Notes under the pieces: generated by a model | What the model was told of the DNA's origin: nothing | The model's input: the letters and a program-made list of their open reading frames with translations, nothing else | The model's database searches: none | Part shown: positions 1-7,038 of the stretch, in pieces | Numbering within the stretch: the first letter of the stretch is position 1 | How the letters are laid out: each line of letters starts with the position of its first letter | Program-made: the position numbers and the translations under genes | DNA from: Treponema sp. | GTDB lineage: Bacteria > Spirochaetota > Spirochaetia > Treponematales > Treponemataceae | Reading direction: 5' to 3' | DNA: 15,780 bases | NCBI GenBank assembly: GCA_024691105.1 | Contig: JAILNY010000067.1 | Span: forward strand, 1 to 15,780

Positions 1-1704
1 CTGTCCTTCTTCCATTGTCTTTGTACCATAAACCTGACCGCTTTCTGTAATAGCCCAGATAAACCATTTGCCGTCCCAGCATTTAGCCTGAATTGCTTTA
101 TCAAGTTTATCACGTTCACAGAGAGCCCATTCACTTTCTGCTTTTTCACCAAGACGAGTAGAAATATCTGCATAAGTTGTAAGACCAAGTCTAAGCTGGA
201 ATGCAACAAACAAACTCTGTCCCTTGTAACCAAGCTTAAGACAGTCGTTCCAGTCAGCCAAAAGGCCGCAAGGAAGTCCGTCTGCACCCATTCTTTCAAG
301 GTTAAACAAAAGAGCCTGCTTTAAATGTCCGTAAACAGTTGCTTCACCTTCATCACCATAAGGAACTACTTTATTAAGGAAGTCCCATTTACCTGTTTCT
401 GCAATAAATGCCGGAACCGAATTAAAGAACCACAGACAGTCGTCAGAACGGAACTCACCCGGTTCTGGAGTCTTTTCGTGACCAGGATTATGATCCTTTT
501 TAATTACAGGAATTGCACCACCGCACTTAACCTGACCAGAAAGCATTCTTACAAGACGCTCTTCTGCTTCTTCAGGAATTGCTGCTGCAACACCAAGAAT
601 ATCCTGAACACTGTCACGATAACCAAGTCCGTCACGTTCACCATTATAAATAAGAGAAGCTGCACGGCTCCATGCAAATGTAATAAGACAGTTATAAAGT
701 CCCCACACATTGATTGTATGATTGATATCTTCATCTGGAGTATTTGCAACAAAACTTCCGAGGCGTGCGTGCCATGTCTCTTTAAGTTTTGCAAGTTCTT
801 TTTCTGCACGGTCAAGATTTCCAAATTCTGCAACTATCGGCTTACCTGTTACCCATGCATCACCAATACCAAACATAACAAGGATTTCTTTAGATTCACC
901 CGGCTTTAATGTAATTTCTGTCTCAACAGAACCACAAATGTTATCGCCGTAAGCAAGAGAGTTTGTACATTTTCCGTTTTTAACAGCATCCGGATGTTCG
1001 TAGTTTCCGTATGTTCCGATGAATGCTTCGCGGCTTGTATCAAATCCTGTTAATGGAGCTTCGCAAAGTGCCATCCATGAGTGCATTCCCTGTTCACCAA
1101 AGTCAGCGTTAGGAAACTGCTTGTAAAGGTTATCGTGAATCGCAAAGCGCAGCATATTGTCGCGCTGTTCACCCTTTGAGATAAATACAGAATACTGTAA
1201 GTTTACCTGATCCTGTTCTGTGCTCCACTGATTTGTAAGTTCGCAGTAAGTGAATGCTGAAAGTTTTCTTTCCTTTGAATCGTTGTTAGTTACCTTAAGT
1301 CTCCAGTACTCAAAGTTCTGTCCAAGTGGAACATAGTACAATGCTTCTGATCTAATAGAAGAATATTCAGAAGTGATTTTTGTATATGCAGTACCATGAC
1401 GACATTCGCTCTTATACTGGTCAAGAGGTTTTCCTACAGGCTGCCACGAAGCAGACCAGAAATCTCCAGAATCACGATCGCGAAGATAAAAATAACGTCC
1501 CGGCTGATCCATTGGAACTGCATTAAATCTAAGGCGCATAAATCTTCCCTGTGCACCTGATTTATAAAAACCGTATCCACCGGCATTGTTTGTAATAACA
1601 GCTCCGTAAACTGTTGAACCAAGGTAGTTACTCCAGCTTGTAGGAGTATCAGGTCTTGTGATTACATATTCTTTTGCTTCATCATCAAAATAACCGTATT
1701 GCAT
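1..1704 (-). CDS. GH94 disaccharide phosphorylase, probably cellobiose phosphorylase (N-terminal part; runs off the window)
   Basis: A reading frame of 568 codons is open to the window edge; the family is usually about 800 residues, so the C-terminal third is missing. The ATG at 1704 has GAGG eight bases upstream. The N-terminus (MQYGYFDDEAKEYVITRPDT, then a WSNYLG / NNAGGYGFY segment and GRYFYLRDRDSGDFW) matches the beta-sandwich domain of cellobiose and chitobiose phosphorylases. Further on are SDDCLW (residues 420-425) and ADWNDCLK (about 483-490), the motif carrying the catalytic acid aspartate in GH94. Such enzymes split a beta-1,4 disaccharide with phosphate in the cytoplasm, giving glucose 1-phosphate and a free sugar and so saving ATP. 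GH94 is firm; cellobiose as substrate is likely, with N,N'-diacetylchitobiose the main alternative. The next gene is divergent. The absence of a signal peptide fits a cytoplasmic enzyme. Confidence 0.88.
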   Translation of the reverse strand, partial: MQYGYFDDEAKEYVITRPDTPTSWSNYLGSTVYGAVITNNAGGYGFYKSGAQGRFMRLRFNAVPMDQPGRYFYLRDRDSGDFWSASWQPVGKPLDQYKSECRHGTAYTKITSEYSSIRSEALYYVPLGQNFEYWRLKVTNNDSKERKLSAFTYCELTNQWSTEQDQVNLQYSVFISKGEQRDNMLRFAIHDNLYKQFPNADFGEQGMHSWMALCEAPLTGFDTSREAFIGTYGNYEHPDAVKNGKCTNSLAYGDNICGSVETEITLKPGESKEILVMFGIGDAWVTGKPIVAEFGNLDRAEKELAKLKETWHARLGSFVANTPDEDINHTINVWGLYNCLITFAWSRAASLIYNGERDGLGYRDSVQDILGVAAAIPEEAEERLVRMLSGQVKCGGAIPVIKKDHNPGHEKTPEPGEFRSDDCLWFFNSVPAFIAETGKWDFLNKVVPYGDEGEATVYGHLKQALLFNLERMGADGLPCGLLADWNDCLKLGYKGQSLFVAFQLRLGLTTYADISTRLGEKAESEWALCERDKLDKAIQAKCWDGKWFIWAITESGQVYGTKTMEEGQ

Positions 1705-1756
1705 TTTATCCTCACTTCTAAAAACGCGCATATTTTTGCACGTCAAGTTAGTTGAA

Positions 1757-1762
1757 ATTATA
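1757..1762 (-). promoter_or_regulatory. Possible -10 element (TATAAT) for the GH94 gene
   Basis: A perfect TATAAT reads on the minus strand at 1762-1757, about 53 nt before the GH94 start codon. No good -35 hexamer lies at 16-18 bp, so the call rests on the -10 alone in an AT-rich stretch. The whole 1705-1892 gap is intergenic between divergent genes, and I see nothing else in it except the promoter of the + strand gene. Confidence 0.35.
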
Positions 1763-1877
1763 AATTAATTCTACAATGAAGGTTTGTTTTTTGCAATCTG
1801 TTTTTAATAACACCATTCAAAGCCCGCTCAAAAATGATACTTTTTTACTATAAAAAAGACAAAAATCACAGTTTATC

Positions 1878-1886
1878 TGTTATACT
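1878..1886 (+). promoter_or_regulatory. Extended -10 promoter (TGTTATACT) immediately upstream of the CYTH gene
   Basis: TG-N-TATACT at 1878-1886 is an extended -10 element, a type that can work without a strong -35; none is visible. The usual start point seven bases downstream is position 1893, the A of the ATG. No Shine-Dalgarno sequence precedes that ATG, so the message is probably leaderless. Confidence 0.6.
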
Positions 1887-1892
1887 GTTTTT

Positions 1893-2549
1893 ATGTATGA
1901 AATTGAACTTAAAGCACATGTTTACGACAGGCAGAAAACAATCTCTCTTGTAAACAACTTTGCAACCTTTCTTGGAACAACCATAAAAGATGACACATAC
2001 TTTCATCTTGAGCGCAACCCGAATCTCGAATCCGGCGCCGCACAAGACCCGACAAATGGCCCGGCCGACTCGCTTCCCCGCGCACCAAAACATCTCACAT
2101 GCCGCATCCGACACGAAATCCACACAAATCCTGACGGCACATCCGATACACGAGACCTTCTTACCTACAAATCAAAAGAAGTCCGCTCAGATTCAAACGG
2201 CGCATCTTACGAAGTAAACGAAGAAAACGAAACTTCACTTTCAGAACCAGAAGCCTTAAAAAAACTTTTGCTTGATTCAAACTGGAGCATTGCCTACACC
2301 AAACACAAGGACGTCACCGAGTGGACCTGTGCCACTCCATACGGAGACGCCCACATCGAACTTTGCAATGTTCCGCCGCTTGGAGATTTTCTGGAAATTG
2401 AAATTGTAAAAGAAAACTGCGATAATGAAAGCAGTATCAATGAACAGTTAAAACAGCTCATACTAAAAGCCGGGCTTAGCTTAACTGACATTGAAAAAAA
2501 ATATTACAGCGAGCTTTTAAAAGAAGCTTCCGGAGGAAAAAATGTTTAA
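1893..2549 (+). CDS. CYTH-domain protein (class IV adenylate cyclase / triphosphatase-like)
   Basis: 218 residues. The N-terminus carries the CYTH signature ExExK (E3, E5, K7 in MYEIELK), which fixes the start codon although no ribosome binding site is present. Other tunnel-fold features are a DDTYF strand (33-37), CRIRHE with Arg71 and Arg73, TYKSKE (91-96), basic residues at YTKHKD (135-140), GDFLEIE (164-170) and a C-terminal KKYYSELL typical of the class IV cyclase branch. CYTH enzymes bind triphosphate substrates with divalent metals inside a beta-tunnel; members make cAMP or hydrolyse thiamine or inorganic triphosphate, and the substrate here cannot be told. Odd points are a Pro/Ala/Gly-rich insert at about 42-66, visibly more GC-rich than its surroundings, and Cys-Asn at 158-159 where an acidic pair is common. 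Its end overlaps the next start by eight bases, so the two are probably co-transcribed. Confidence 0.82.
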   Translation: MYEIELKAHVYDRQKTISLVNNFATFLGTTIKDDTYFHLERNPNLESGAAQDPTNGPADSLPRAPKHLTCRIRHEIHTNPDGTSDTRDLLTYKSKEVRSDSNGASYEVNEENETSLSEPEALKKLLLDSNWSIAYTKHKDVTEWTCATPYGDAHIELCNVPPLGDFLEIEIVKENCDNESSINEQLKQLILKAGLSLTDIEKKYYSELLKEASGGKNV

Positions 2550-3456
2550 CCGACCAAAATTTAAAAAAGATGCTAAAGAGCAGCTAAAAGGAAATTACGT
2601 TCTTGCCGTTCTTTCATCTCTTATCATTACTGCAATTTCAATAATCATAAAGCTTTCAACTGCACGTCTCAGCTCAAAACCTCTAGCTAATTTTTTTATT
2701 GTTATTTTTTCTTTTATTGTTGCTGCAGTGTTACGTTATGCTTATTTATCTCTCTGCACAAAAATTGCAGACAAAAAAGAAAAAGTTACTTTTAATGATT
2801 TTACATCAGGACTTTCTCTTGCAAAACCGGCTATTCTTGCTGAATTATGGAAATCTCTCTTTCTTATTCTCTGGGCACTTATCTGCATAATTCCTATAAC
2901 AGCCATTGTTGTAGTTCTTGCAGTTTCAAGCCTTCTCAAAACTCTTGGCGGCTCTCCTAGTGCACAGATGATTGAAAATTATTTTGACATGCTTTTCTCT
3001 GATCCAGAAATGTTTGCTTCATGGATTGTTAATATCTTTTCTGACTATCTTGTTATTGCACTTATCGCAGTTATACTTTTTATTTTATTTATAATCATAA
3101 TGGTTGTAAAACGCCTTCAGTATTCACAGATGGAATACATCATCACAGAAAACAAAAATATTTCTGTACGCAAAGCAATGCGCCTCAGTATTGAATTTAC
3201 AAAAGGTAACAAGGGCAATCTTTTTGTCATGGCCTTAAGCTTTATCGGATGGTTCTTACCTATATTAGTTGCAACAATACCTATTCATTCCTCTAACTTA
3301 AGCAATCCTGACAAAAAAATGTTTATATCAATAATAGGTTCAATTCTGGCATCATTCATAATTCCTTATATCACAGTTGCATTTATAAATGCCTATCGTT
3401 CAATAAAAAGCACTACACTGAACGCTGGCAATGTAAATCAGGAAGACATTCAGTAA
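2542..3456 (+). CDS. DUF975-family integral membrane protein
   Basis: 304 residues, starting inside the end of the CYTH gene behind a strong GGAGG. The family signature is visible at both ends: a soluble start with KFKKDAKEQLKGNY (6-19), and later SVRKAMRLSIEFTKGNKGNL followed by SFIGWFLP, the motif that marks DUF975. Hydrophobic stretches near 17-38, 48-70, 103-132, 168-190, 225-245 and 258-285 suggest six membrane segments, with a more polar loop at about 133-167. The function of the family is unknown. Being coupled to a CYTH protein and followed 18 bp later by a membrane peptidase suggests a role at the cytoplasmic membrane, but that is inference. The C-terminal tail (about 290-304) is polar and not conserved in any way I recognise. 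Confidence 0.8.
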   Translation: MFNRPKFKKDAKEQLKGNYVLAVLSSLIITAISIIIKLSTARLSSKPLANFFIVIFSFIVAAVLRYAYLSLCTKIADKKEKVTFNDFTSGLSLAKPAILAELWKSLFLILWALICIIPITAIVVVLAVSSLLKTLGGSPSAQMIENYFDMLFSDPEMFASWIVNIFSDYLVIALIAVILFILFIIIMVVKRLQYSQMEYIITENKNISVRKAMRLSIEFTKGNKGNLFVMALSFIGWFLPILVATIPIHSSNLSNPDKKMFISIIGSILASFIIPYITVAFINAYRSIKSTTLNAGNVNQEDIQ

Positions 3457-3474
3457 TTTATCGGAGAACTTAAA

Positions 3475-4533
3475 ATGAATACACCACAAATCAACCCTCA
3501 GCAGATTTCTCAGAGTACACCTAAAAAGACAAAAAAATCCGGCTCTGGCGGTCTTGTTGCATTAATCATTATTGTAATCCTGACTCTTGGCTTTGCAAGT
3601 TTTGCATACCTTTCCGGAGACACACCATCTGACTCAGCAAACTCAATCGTTTCTTCTTCAAAGGAACGCATTCAAAACTTTTCTTTCTCTTCAACAAAAA
3701 AGGTCAATGTATTTGAAAACGATTACATCGCAAAACTCTACATCACTGGTATTATCCAGGACAAAAACAAAACATACTGTCAGGAGTGGCTCTTAACCAC
3801 CATCAAAGATTTAGCCGCCGATCCTAAAAACAAAGGCATCATTCTTTTTATCAACTCTCCCGGCGGAGCAGTTTACGAATCAGACGAAGCTTATCTTGCC
3901 CTTAACGAATATCGCAAAACAAGAAAACCAGTCTGGGCTTACCAGGGACAGCTTGCTGCAAGCGGCGGCTACTACATCTCTTGCGGTGCTGAATACATCT
4001 GCGCAAACCGCAACACACTCACAGGCTCAATCGGTGTTATTGCAGGTCAATCAATCGACCTCACAGAACTTATGAGCCGCTACGGAATAAAATCAAAAAC
4101 CTTTACTGCAGGTAAAAATAAAAACATGCTCAACTACAACAATCCGTTAACAGAAGAGCAGGAAAAAATCATGCAGTCAATTGCCGATGAATGCTACGAT
4201 CAGTTTACTTCAATCGTTGCCGTAAACCGCAGTCTTCCAATAGACACAGTAAAGAAACTTGCCGATGGAAGAATCTACACTGCAAAGCAGGCACTCGATG
4301 CAAAGCTTATCGACAGAGTATGTTCTTTTGATGAAGCAACAAATGCGATGAAGGCAAAATATAATTTTGTCGGAGTTGATGTTGAAGAATTTTATTATGA
4401 GCCAAAAACTTCGTGGTACAACCTGCTTTCAGAATCATTATCAAAAGCATCTCCACTTTCTCAGAGCACAGAAAACCGAATACTCGATTTAATGACTCAA
4501 GACATTAAATATCCGGCATATCTTTACAAATAA
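3475..4533 (+). CDS. sppA: Signal peptide peptidase SppA type, S49 family
   Basis: 352 residues, start preceded by GGAG at a good distance. One membrane anchor lies at about 27-46 after a Lys/Ser/Gly-rich cytoplasmic head, so the protease domain is extracytoplasmic. The S49 core is complete: ILFINSPGGAVYESD (123-137), the nucleophile Ser163 in AASGGYY, TGSIGVI (183-189), and the general-base lysine, most likely Lys216 in AGKNKNML. The Ser-to-Lys spacing (53) is close to that of the short, single-domain Bacillus type, unlike the double-length E. coli enzyme. The later GRIYTAKQALDAKLID (265-280) is also typical. Such peptidases digest leftover signal peptides and other membrane peptides and usually form octameric rings. 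It is the last gene of the CYTH-DUF975-sppA run and ends at a terminator. The roughly 55-residue C-terminal tail is less conserved. Confidence 0.93.
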   Translation: MNTPQINPQQISQSTPKKTKKSGSGGLVALIIIVILTLGFASFAYLSGDTPSDSANSIVSSSKERIQNFSFSSTKKVNVFENDYIAKLYITGIIQDKNKTYCQEWLLTTIKDLAADPKNKGIILFINSPGGAVYESDEAYLALNEYRKTRKPVWAYQGQLAASGGYYISCGAEYICANRNTLTGSIGVIAGQSIDLTELMSRYGIKSKTFTAGKNKNMLNYNNPLTEEQEKIMQSIADECYDQFTSIVAVNRSLPIDTVKKLADGRIYTAKQALDAKLIDRVCSFDEATNAMKAKYNFVGVDVEEFYYEPKTSWYNLLSESLSKASPLSQSTENRILDLMTQDIKYPAYLYK

Positions 4534-4558
4534 AAATCCCGCGCCATAAAAACGCAGG
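4532..4558 (-). terminator. Possible second terminator for the rplM-recX operon
   Basis: On minus-strand RNA, CCUGCG (4558-4553) pairs with CGCGGG (4543-4538), including one G-U wobble, across a 9-nt loop, and is followed by a U-rich run (4537-4532). The wobble only pairs on this strand. The element overlaps the stop codon of the convergent sppA and would back up the stronger hairpin just before it. Confidence 0.45.
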
Positions 4559-4572
4559 ACTTTAATAAGAGC

Positions 4573-4608
4573 AAAAAAAAACGCACTTCATTGAAGTGCG
4601 TTTTTTTT
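4573..4608. terminator. Bidirectional intrinsic terminator between convergent operons
   Basis: Perfect arms ACGCACTTCA (4581-4590) and TGAAGTGCGT (4592-4601) are flanked by eight A on the left and eight T on the right, giving a U-tract on either strand. It ends sppA from the left, and ends the minus-strand operon right after the stop codon at 4609-4607. Confidence 0.92.
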
Positions 4609-5215
4609 ACATGTTAATCCATTGACTGACAATCGCGTAAATCTGTTCCATACTAAGCGGCTTAGTTAAAAAATAATTACTTCCTAAATCAGCCACCTTA
4701 TCAGAAAGCCCAGGTTCCTTTAAAGCCGTAACAACAACAATATACGGATTTCCAAACTGAGCGTCAGACTTTAATCTTTTGCAAAGCGAAAAACCATCAA
4801 CGCCAGGCAAATCCAAATCAAGAATCACAAATCCAGGTTTTACATTTGCCATTATAGCGCCCGCTTCAAATCCGTCAAACGCCTGATGAATTTTTCTATC
4901 CGGAAAATTCTTTTCCAGATATTTTCTAATAATATTATTCAAACCCCTATCATCATCTACGATAAGAATTTCATTTGCTCCTGCCGAATTTTTTTCATTC
5001 AAAATTTCTTGCAGTGATTCAGGAATCTGACTTCCTCTTTTAATCAAAAAATCTGCAAGATTTTCTGGTGTTACCCTAAACTGCCCGCCCGGAGTTGTAT
5101 AGGCTGCCAAATGTCCAGCCTTTATCCAGTTTATTGCAGTCTGATTTACAACACCACAAATATTAGCAACTTCGAGAGCAGAAAAAACTTTAGATTTTTT
5201 ATTTCTCTGTGCCAT
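4607..5215 (-). CDS. Response regulator with N-terminal MerR/excisionase-type HTH and C-terminal receiver domain
   Basis: 202 residues; ATG at 5215 follows AAGGA. Residues 10-61 form a short winged-helix unit of the MerR/BldC/excisionase kind (FSALEVANICGV, then TAINWIKAGHL and the wing TPGGQFRV). Residues 82-202 are a receiver domain: acidic pocket Asp87-Asp88, phospho-acceptor Asp133 in ILDLDLPG, Thr163 and Lys185 (LTKP), all present, so it should be phosphorylatable. The usual order in regulators is receiver first, so this layout is reversed. No histidine kinase is in the window. The gene is last in the rplM-rpsI-recX run, overlaps the end of recX by 17 bases, and ends at a strong terminator. 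What it controls cannot be told. Excisionase-like domains often bind as part of a larger complex, so direct transcriptional control is likely but not certain. Confidence 0.85.
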   Translation of the reverse strand: MAQRNKKSKVFSALEVANICGVVNQTAINWIKAGHLAAYTTPGGQFRVTPENLADFLIKRGSQIPESLQEILNEKNSAGANEILIVDDDRGLNNIIRKYLEKNFPDRKIHQAFDGFEAGAIMANVKPGFVILDLDLPGVDGFSLCKRLKSDAQFGNPYIVVVTALKEPGLSDKVADLGSNYFLTKPLSMEQIYAIVSQWINM

Positions 5216-5774
5216 ATAATTCCTTTACCTTCTTTATTAATTGTATCGCAAATCCGTTTTTTAATAAATATAAAGTTATTTTTTCTTCATCTTTTTTTGT
5301 TTTTTTACATTTTGAATATGCTCTCAAGCATAATTTTTCTTCTGAATTTTCCTCAAAAAATTCATCTAGTGCCTGTGATGCAATATCGCGTGCAATTCCC
5401 CTCGAAGCAAGTTCCCCTGCAAGCTTTGATCTGCCTTCTGCGTGGCTTATCATTCTGTTTCTAAGCCAGACACGGGCAAACCTTGAATCATCAAGATATT
5501 TTTTTGACTCAAGATAATCGAGTGCTTTTTCAATATGAATTTTATCAAAGCCCTTTGCAACAAGCTTTGACGTAAGCCCAAGACGATACTGTTCACTTCT
5601 GTTAAGGTAATCAAGCGCTTTCTGTTCACAGGCAAAGCACAAGCCTGCATCAATCAGTTCTTCCTCTTTTTCATCAGTAAACTCGGCATCAGGGGCAAGC
5701 TCGTCCTCGCCGACAAGAGAAAGATAAACAGTCCGCAGAAAAAAAGAAGGTCCCGACACCGTTGTAATTTGCAT
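5199..5774 (-). CDS. recX: Regulatory protein RecX
   Basis: 191 residues from the ATG at 5774. Three-helix RecX repeats are clear: KALDYLNRSEQYRLGLTSKL, then a segment with KGFDKIHIEKALDYLESKKY, then DDSRFARVWLRNRM and the Gly-Arg-rich region before ELASRGIARDIASQAL. RecX binds RecA filaments and limits their extension, tuning recombination and the SOS response. A TTG further upstream (5813) keeps the frame open, but it would start four bases before the rpsI stop codon. The N-terminus MQITTVSGPSFFLRTVYLSL looks like a natural family start, so I prefer 5774. The ribosome binding site there is weak (GGA), which suggests read-through translation from rpsI. recA is not in the window. Confidence 0.87.
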   Translation of the reverse strand: MQITTVSGPSFFLRTVYLSLVGEDELAPDAEFTDEKEEELIDAGLCFACEQKALDYLNRSEQYRLGLTSKLVAKGFDKIHIEKALDYLESKKYLDDSRFARVWLRNRMISHAEGRSKLAGELASRGIARDIASQALDEFFEENSEEKLCLRAYSKCKKTKKDEEKITLYLLKNGFAIQLIKKVKELYGTEK

Positions 5775-5816
5775 ACATCCGGGCGAGACCCACTTTGTAG
5801 AAAGAATAACCAAAAC

Positions 5817-6209
5817 CTAGCGTTTAGAGAACTGGAATCTTCTACGAGCACCTTTCTGACCGTACTTCTTACGCTCAACCATACGAGAGTCGCGTGTAAG
5901 ATATCCGTTAGATTTGAGTGCTGTGCGGCAATCCTGATCAACCTGAAGGAGTGCACGTGAAATACCATGCAAACAAGCAGCAGCCTGTCCGTTAAGACCA
6001 CCACCAGTTACGTTAATAAGGATATCAAATTTATTGTCGTTTGATGTAACAAGCAAAGCCTGGTGAACAAGGCGAACCTGGTCAGCTGTTGCAAAATAAT
6101 CTTTTACATCTTTTCCGTTTACAGTAATTTTTCCTGAACCTTCGCGCAAAAATACACGAGCAGTTGCAGTCTTTCTTCTTCCTGTTCCAATAGCAATATT
6201 CTTTACCAT
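5817..6209 (-). CDS. rpsI: 30S ribosomal protein S9
   Basis: 130 residues, the normal length. IGTGRRKTATARVFLREGSG near the start and the basic C-terminal tail (KKYGQKGARRRFQFSKR) are diagnostic. The tail reaches toward the P-site tRNA in the 30S subunit. A GGAG six bases before the ATG fits, and rplM ends 12 bases upstream, the standard L13-S9 pairing. The stop is TAG. Confidence 0.98.
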   Translation of the reverse strand: MVKNIAIGTGRRKTATARVFLREGSGKITVNGKDVKDYFATADQVRLVHQALLVTSNDNKFDILINVTGGGLNGQAAACLHGISRALLQVDQDCRTALKSNGYLTRDSRMVERKKYGQKGARRRFQFSKR

Positions 6210-6221
6210 ATCTGACTCCTA

Positions 6222-6650
6222 TTAAACTTCCAATGCCTTTGGATTCTGTGCTGCATGTGGATGTTCAGCACCTGCATAAATCTTGCAGTTACCCATAATA
6301 GCGCGTCCAAGACGTCCATGTGGAAGCATTCCTGCAATTGCAATCTTCAAAGGATCTTCTGGATGGCGTTCGATAAGTTTTTCAAATGTATGAGTCTTAA
6401 GACCACCAACAAATCCAGTATAGTTATGATAAAGTTTGTCTGTTTCTTTGTTACCAGTTACAGCAACTTTGCCAGCATTGATGATTACTACATAATCACC
6501 CATATTCTGATTTACAGCAAATGAAGCCTTGTTCTTTCCGCGTAATACAGATGCAGCCTTTGCAGCAACGCGTCCGAGCGGTTTACCAGCAGCGTCAATA
6601 ATGTACCATGTACGTGCCTGATCGCTTTCTTTTACAAAAATAGTTTTCAT
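6222..6650 (-). CDS. rplM: 50S ribosomal protein L13
   Basis: 142 residues, the usual length, with GKPLGRVAAKAASVLRGK, DYVVIINAGKVAVTGNK and the closing MLPHGRLGRAIM region typical of L13, an early-assembling 23S-binding protein. It opens an operon rplM-rpsI-recX-HTH/receiver. A consensus promoter lies about 100 nt upstream. The leader between contains two predicted hairpins, so autoregulation through the leader, as described for L13 operons elsewhere, is plausible. A moderate AAGG precedes the ATG. Confidence 0.98.
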   Translation of the reverse strand: MKTIFVKESDQARTWYIIDAAGKPLGRVAAKAASVLRGKNKASFAVNQNMGDYVVIINAGKVAVTGNKETDKLYHNYTGFVGGLKTHTFEKLIERHPEDPLKIAIAGMLPHGRLGRAIMGNCKIYAGAEHPHAAQNPKALEV

Positions 6651-6679
6651 TGTATATACCTTAACAAATAAAGTTATCC

Positions 6680-6739
6680 CAGCAACTTAAGATTGCATCT
6701 TCTTAAATGCTGAATTTAGTGATGAGCATTCACTAAATT
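6680..6739 (-). promoter_or_regulatory. Structured 5' leader of the rplM operon (two hairpins)
   Basis: In minus-strand order the leader first folds a perfect 10-bp stem (6739-6730 with 6722-6713) around a 7-nt loop. Directly after it comes a second hairpin with outer stem CAGCA/TGCTG (6712-6708 with 6684-6680) and inner stem TTAAGA/TCTTAA (6706-6701 with 6692-6687). Neither is followed by a T-run, so these are not ordinary terminators. The position between promoter and L13 suggests a ribosomal-protein leader. Confidence 0.55.
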
Positions 6740-6756
6740 AATATACGGGGAACACT

Positions 6757-6786
6757 AATATAGCTTTTAAAGACTCTTTATGTCAA
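6757..6786 (-). promoter_or_regulatory. Sigma-70 promoter of the rplM operon
   Basis: A perfect -35 TTGACA (6786-6781), an 18-bp spacer and -10 TATATT (6762-6757) predict transcription from about 6750, giving a leader of about 100 nt before the rplM ATG. The repeat array starts one base upstream of the -35. Confidence 0.8.
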
Positions 6787-6787
6787 G

Positions 6788-7036
6788 AGCCATGCGCTGT
6801 TTTACCCTTAAATTTCGATATTCGTGCATGCGCATGGTTCGAGTTTGCACTTCAAACTCTCATTCTGTTCTTATCCGAATTCAGCCATGCGCTGTTTTAC
6901 CCTTAAATTTCGGTATCCGTACATGCGCATGGTTCGAGTTTGCATTGCAAACTCTCATTCTGTTCTTATCCGAATTCAGCCATGCGCTGTTTTACCCTTA
7001 AATTTCGGTATCCCTGCATGCGCATGGTTCGAGTTT
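6788..7036. repeat. Array A: 95-bp tandem repeat, 2.6 copies, with conserved internal stems
   Basis: Units start at 6788, 6883 and 6978; the third is cut short at 7036, just before the stop codon of the small membrane protein gene. Units 1 and 2 differ at only five positions. Each full unit contains a long-range inverted repeat CCATGCGC/GCGCATGG (6790-6797 with 6830-6837 in unit 1). Inside it is a 3-bp mini-stem around TAT (6816-6824), and after it a hairpin GAGTTTGC-NNN-GCAAACTC (6841-6859). Unit length is not a multiple of three, so it is not protein-coding. Together with the rplM leader and promoter this fills the 6651-7038 gap. Confidence 0.93.
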
Positions 7037-7038
7037 AT

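Noticed and set aside
325..952. Open frames on the + strand and short - frames inside the GH94 region
   Set aside because: They lie antisense or out of frame to the GH94 coding sequence, have Cys/Phe/Asn-rich composition without family features, and no ribosome binding sites.
5775..5813. Longer recX from the TTG at 5813
   Set aside because: It would begin only four bases from the rpsI stop codon without a ribosome binding site, and the extra residues do not look like a RecX N-terminus.
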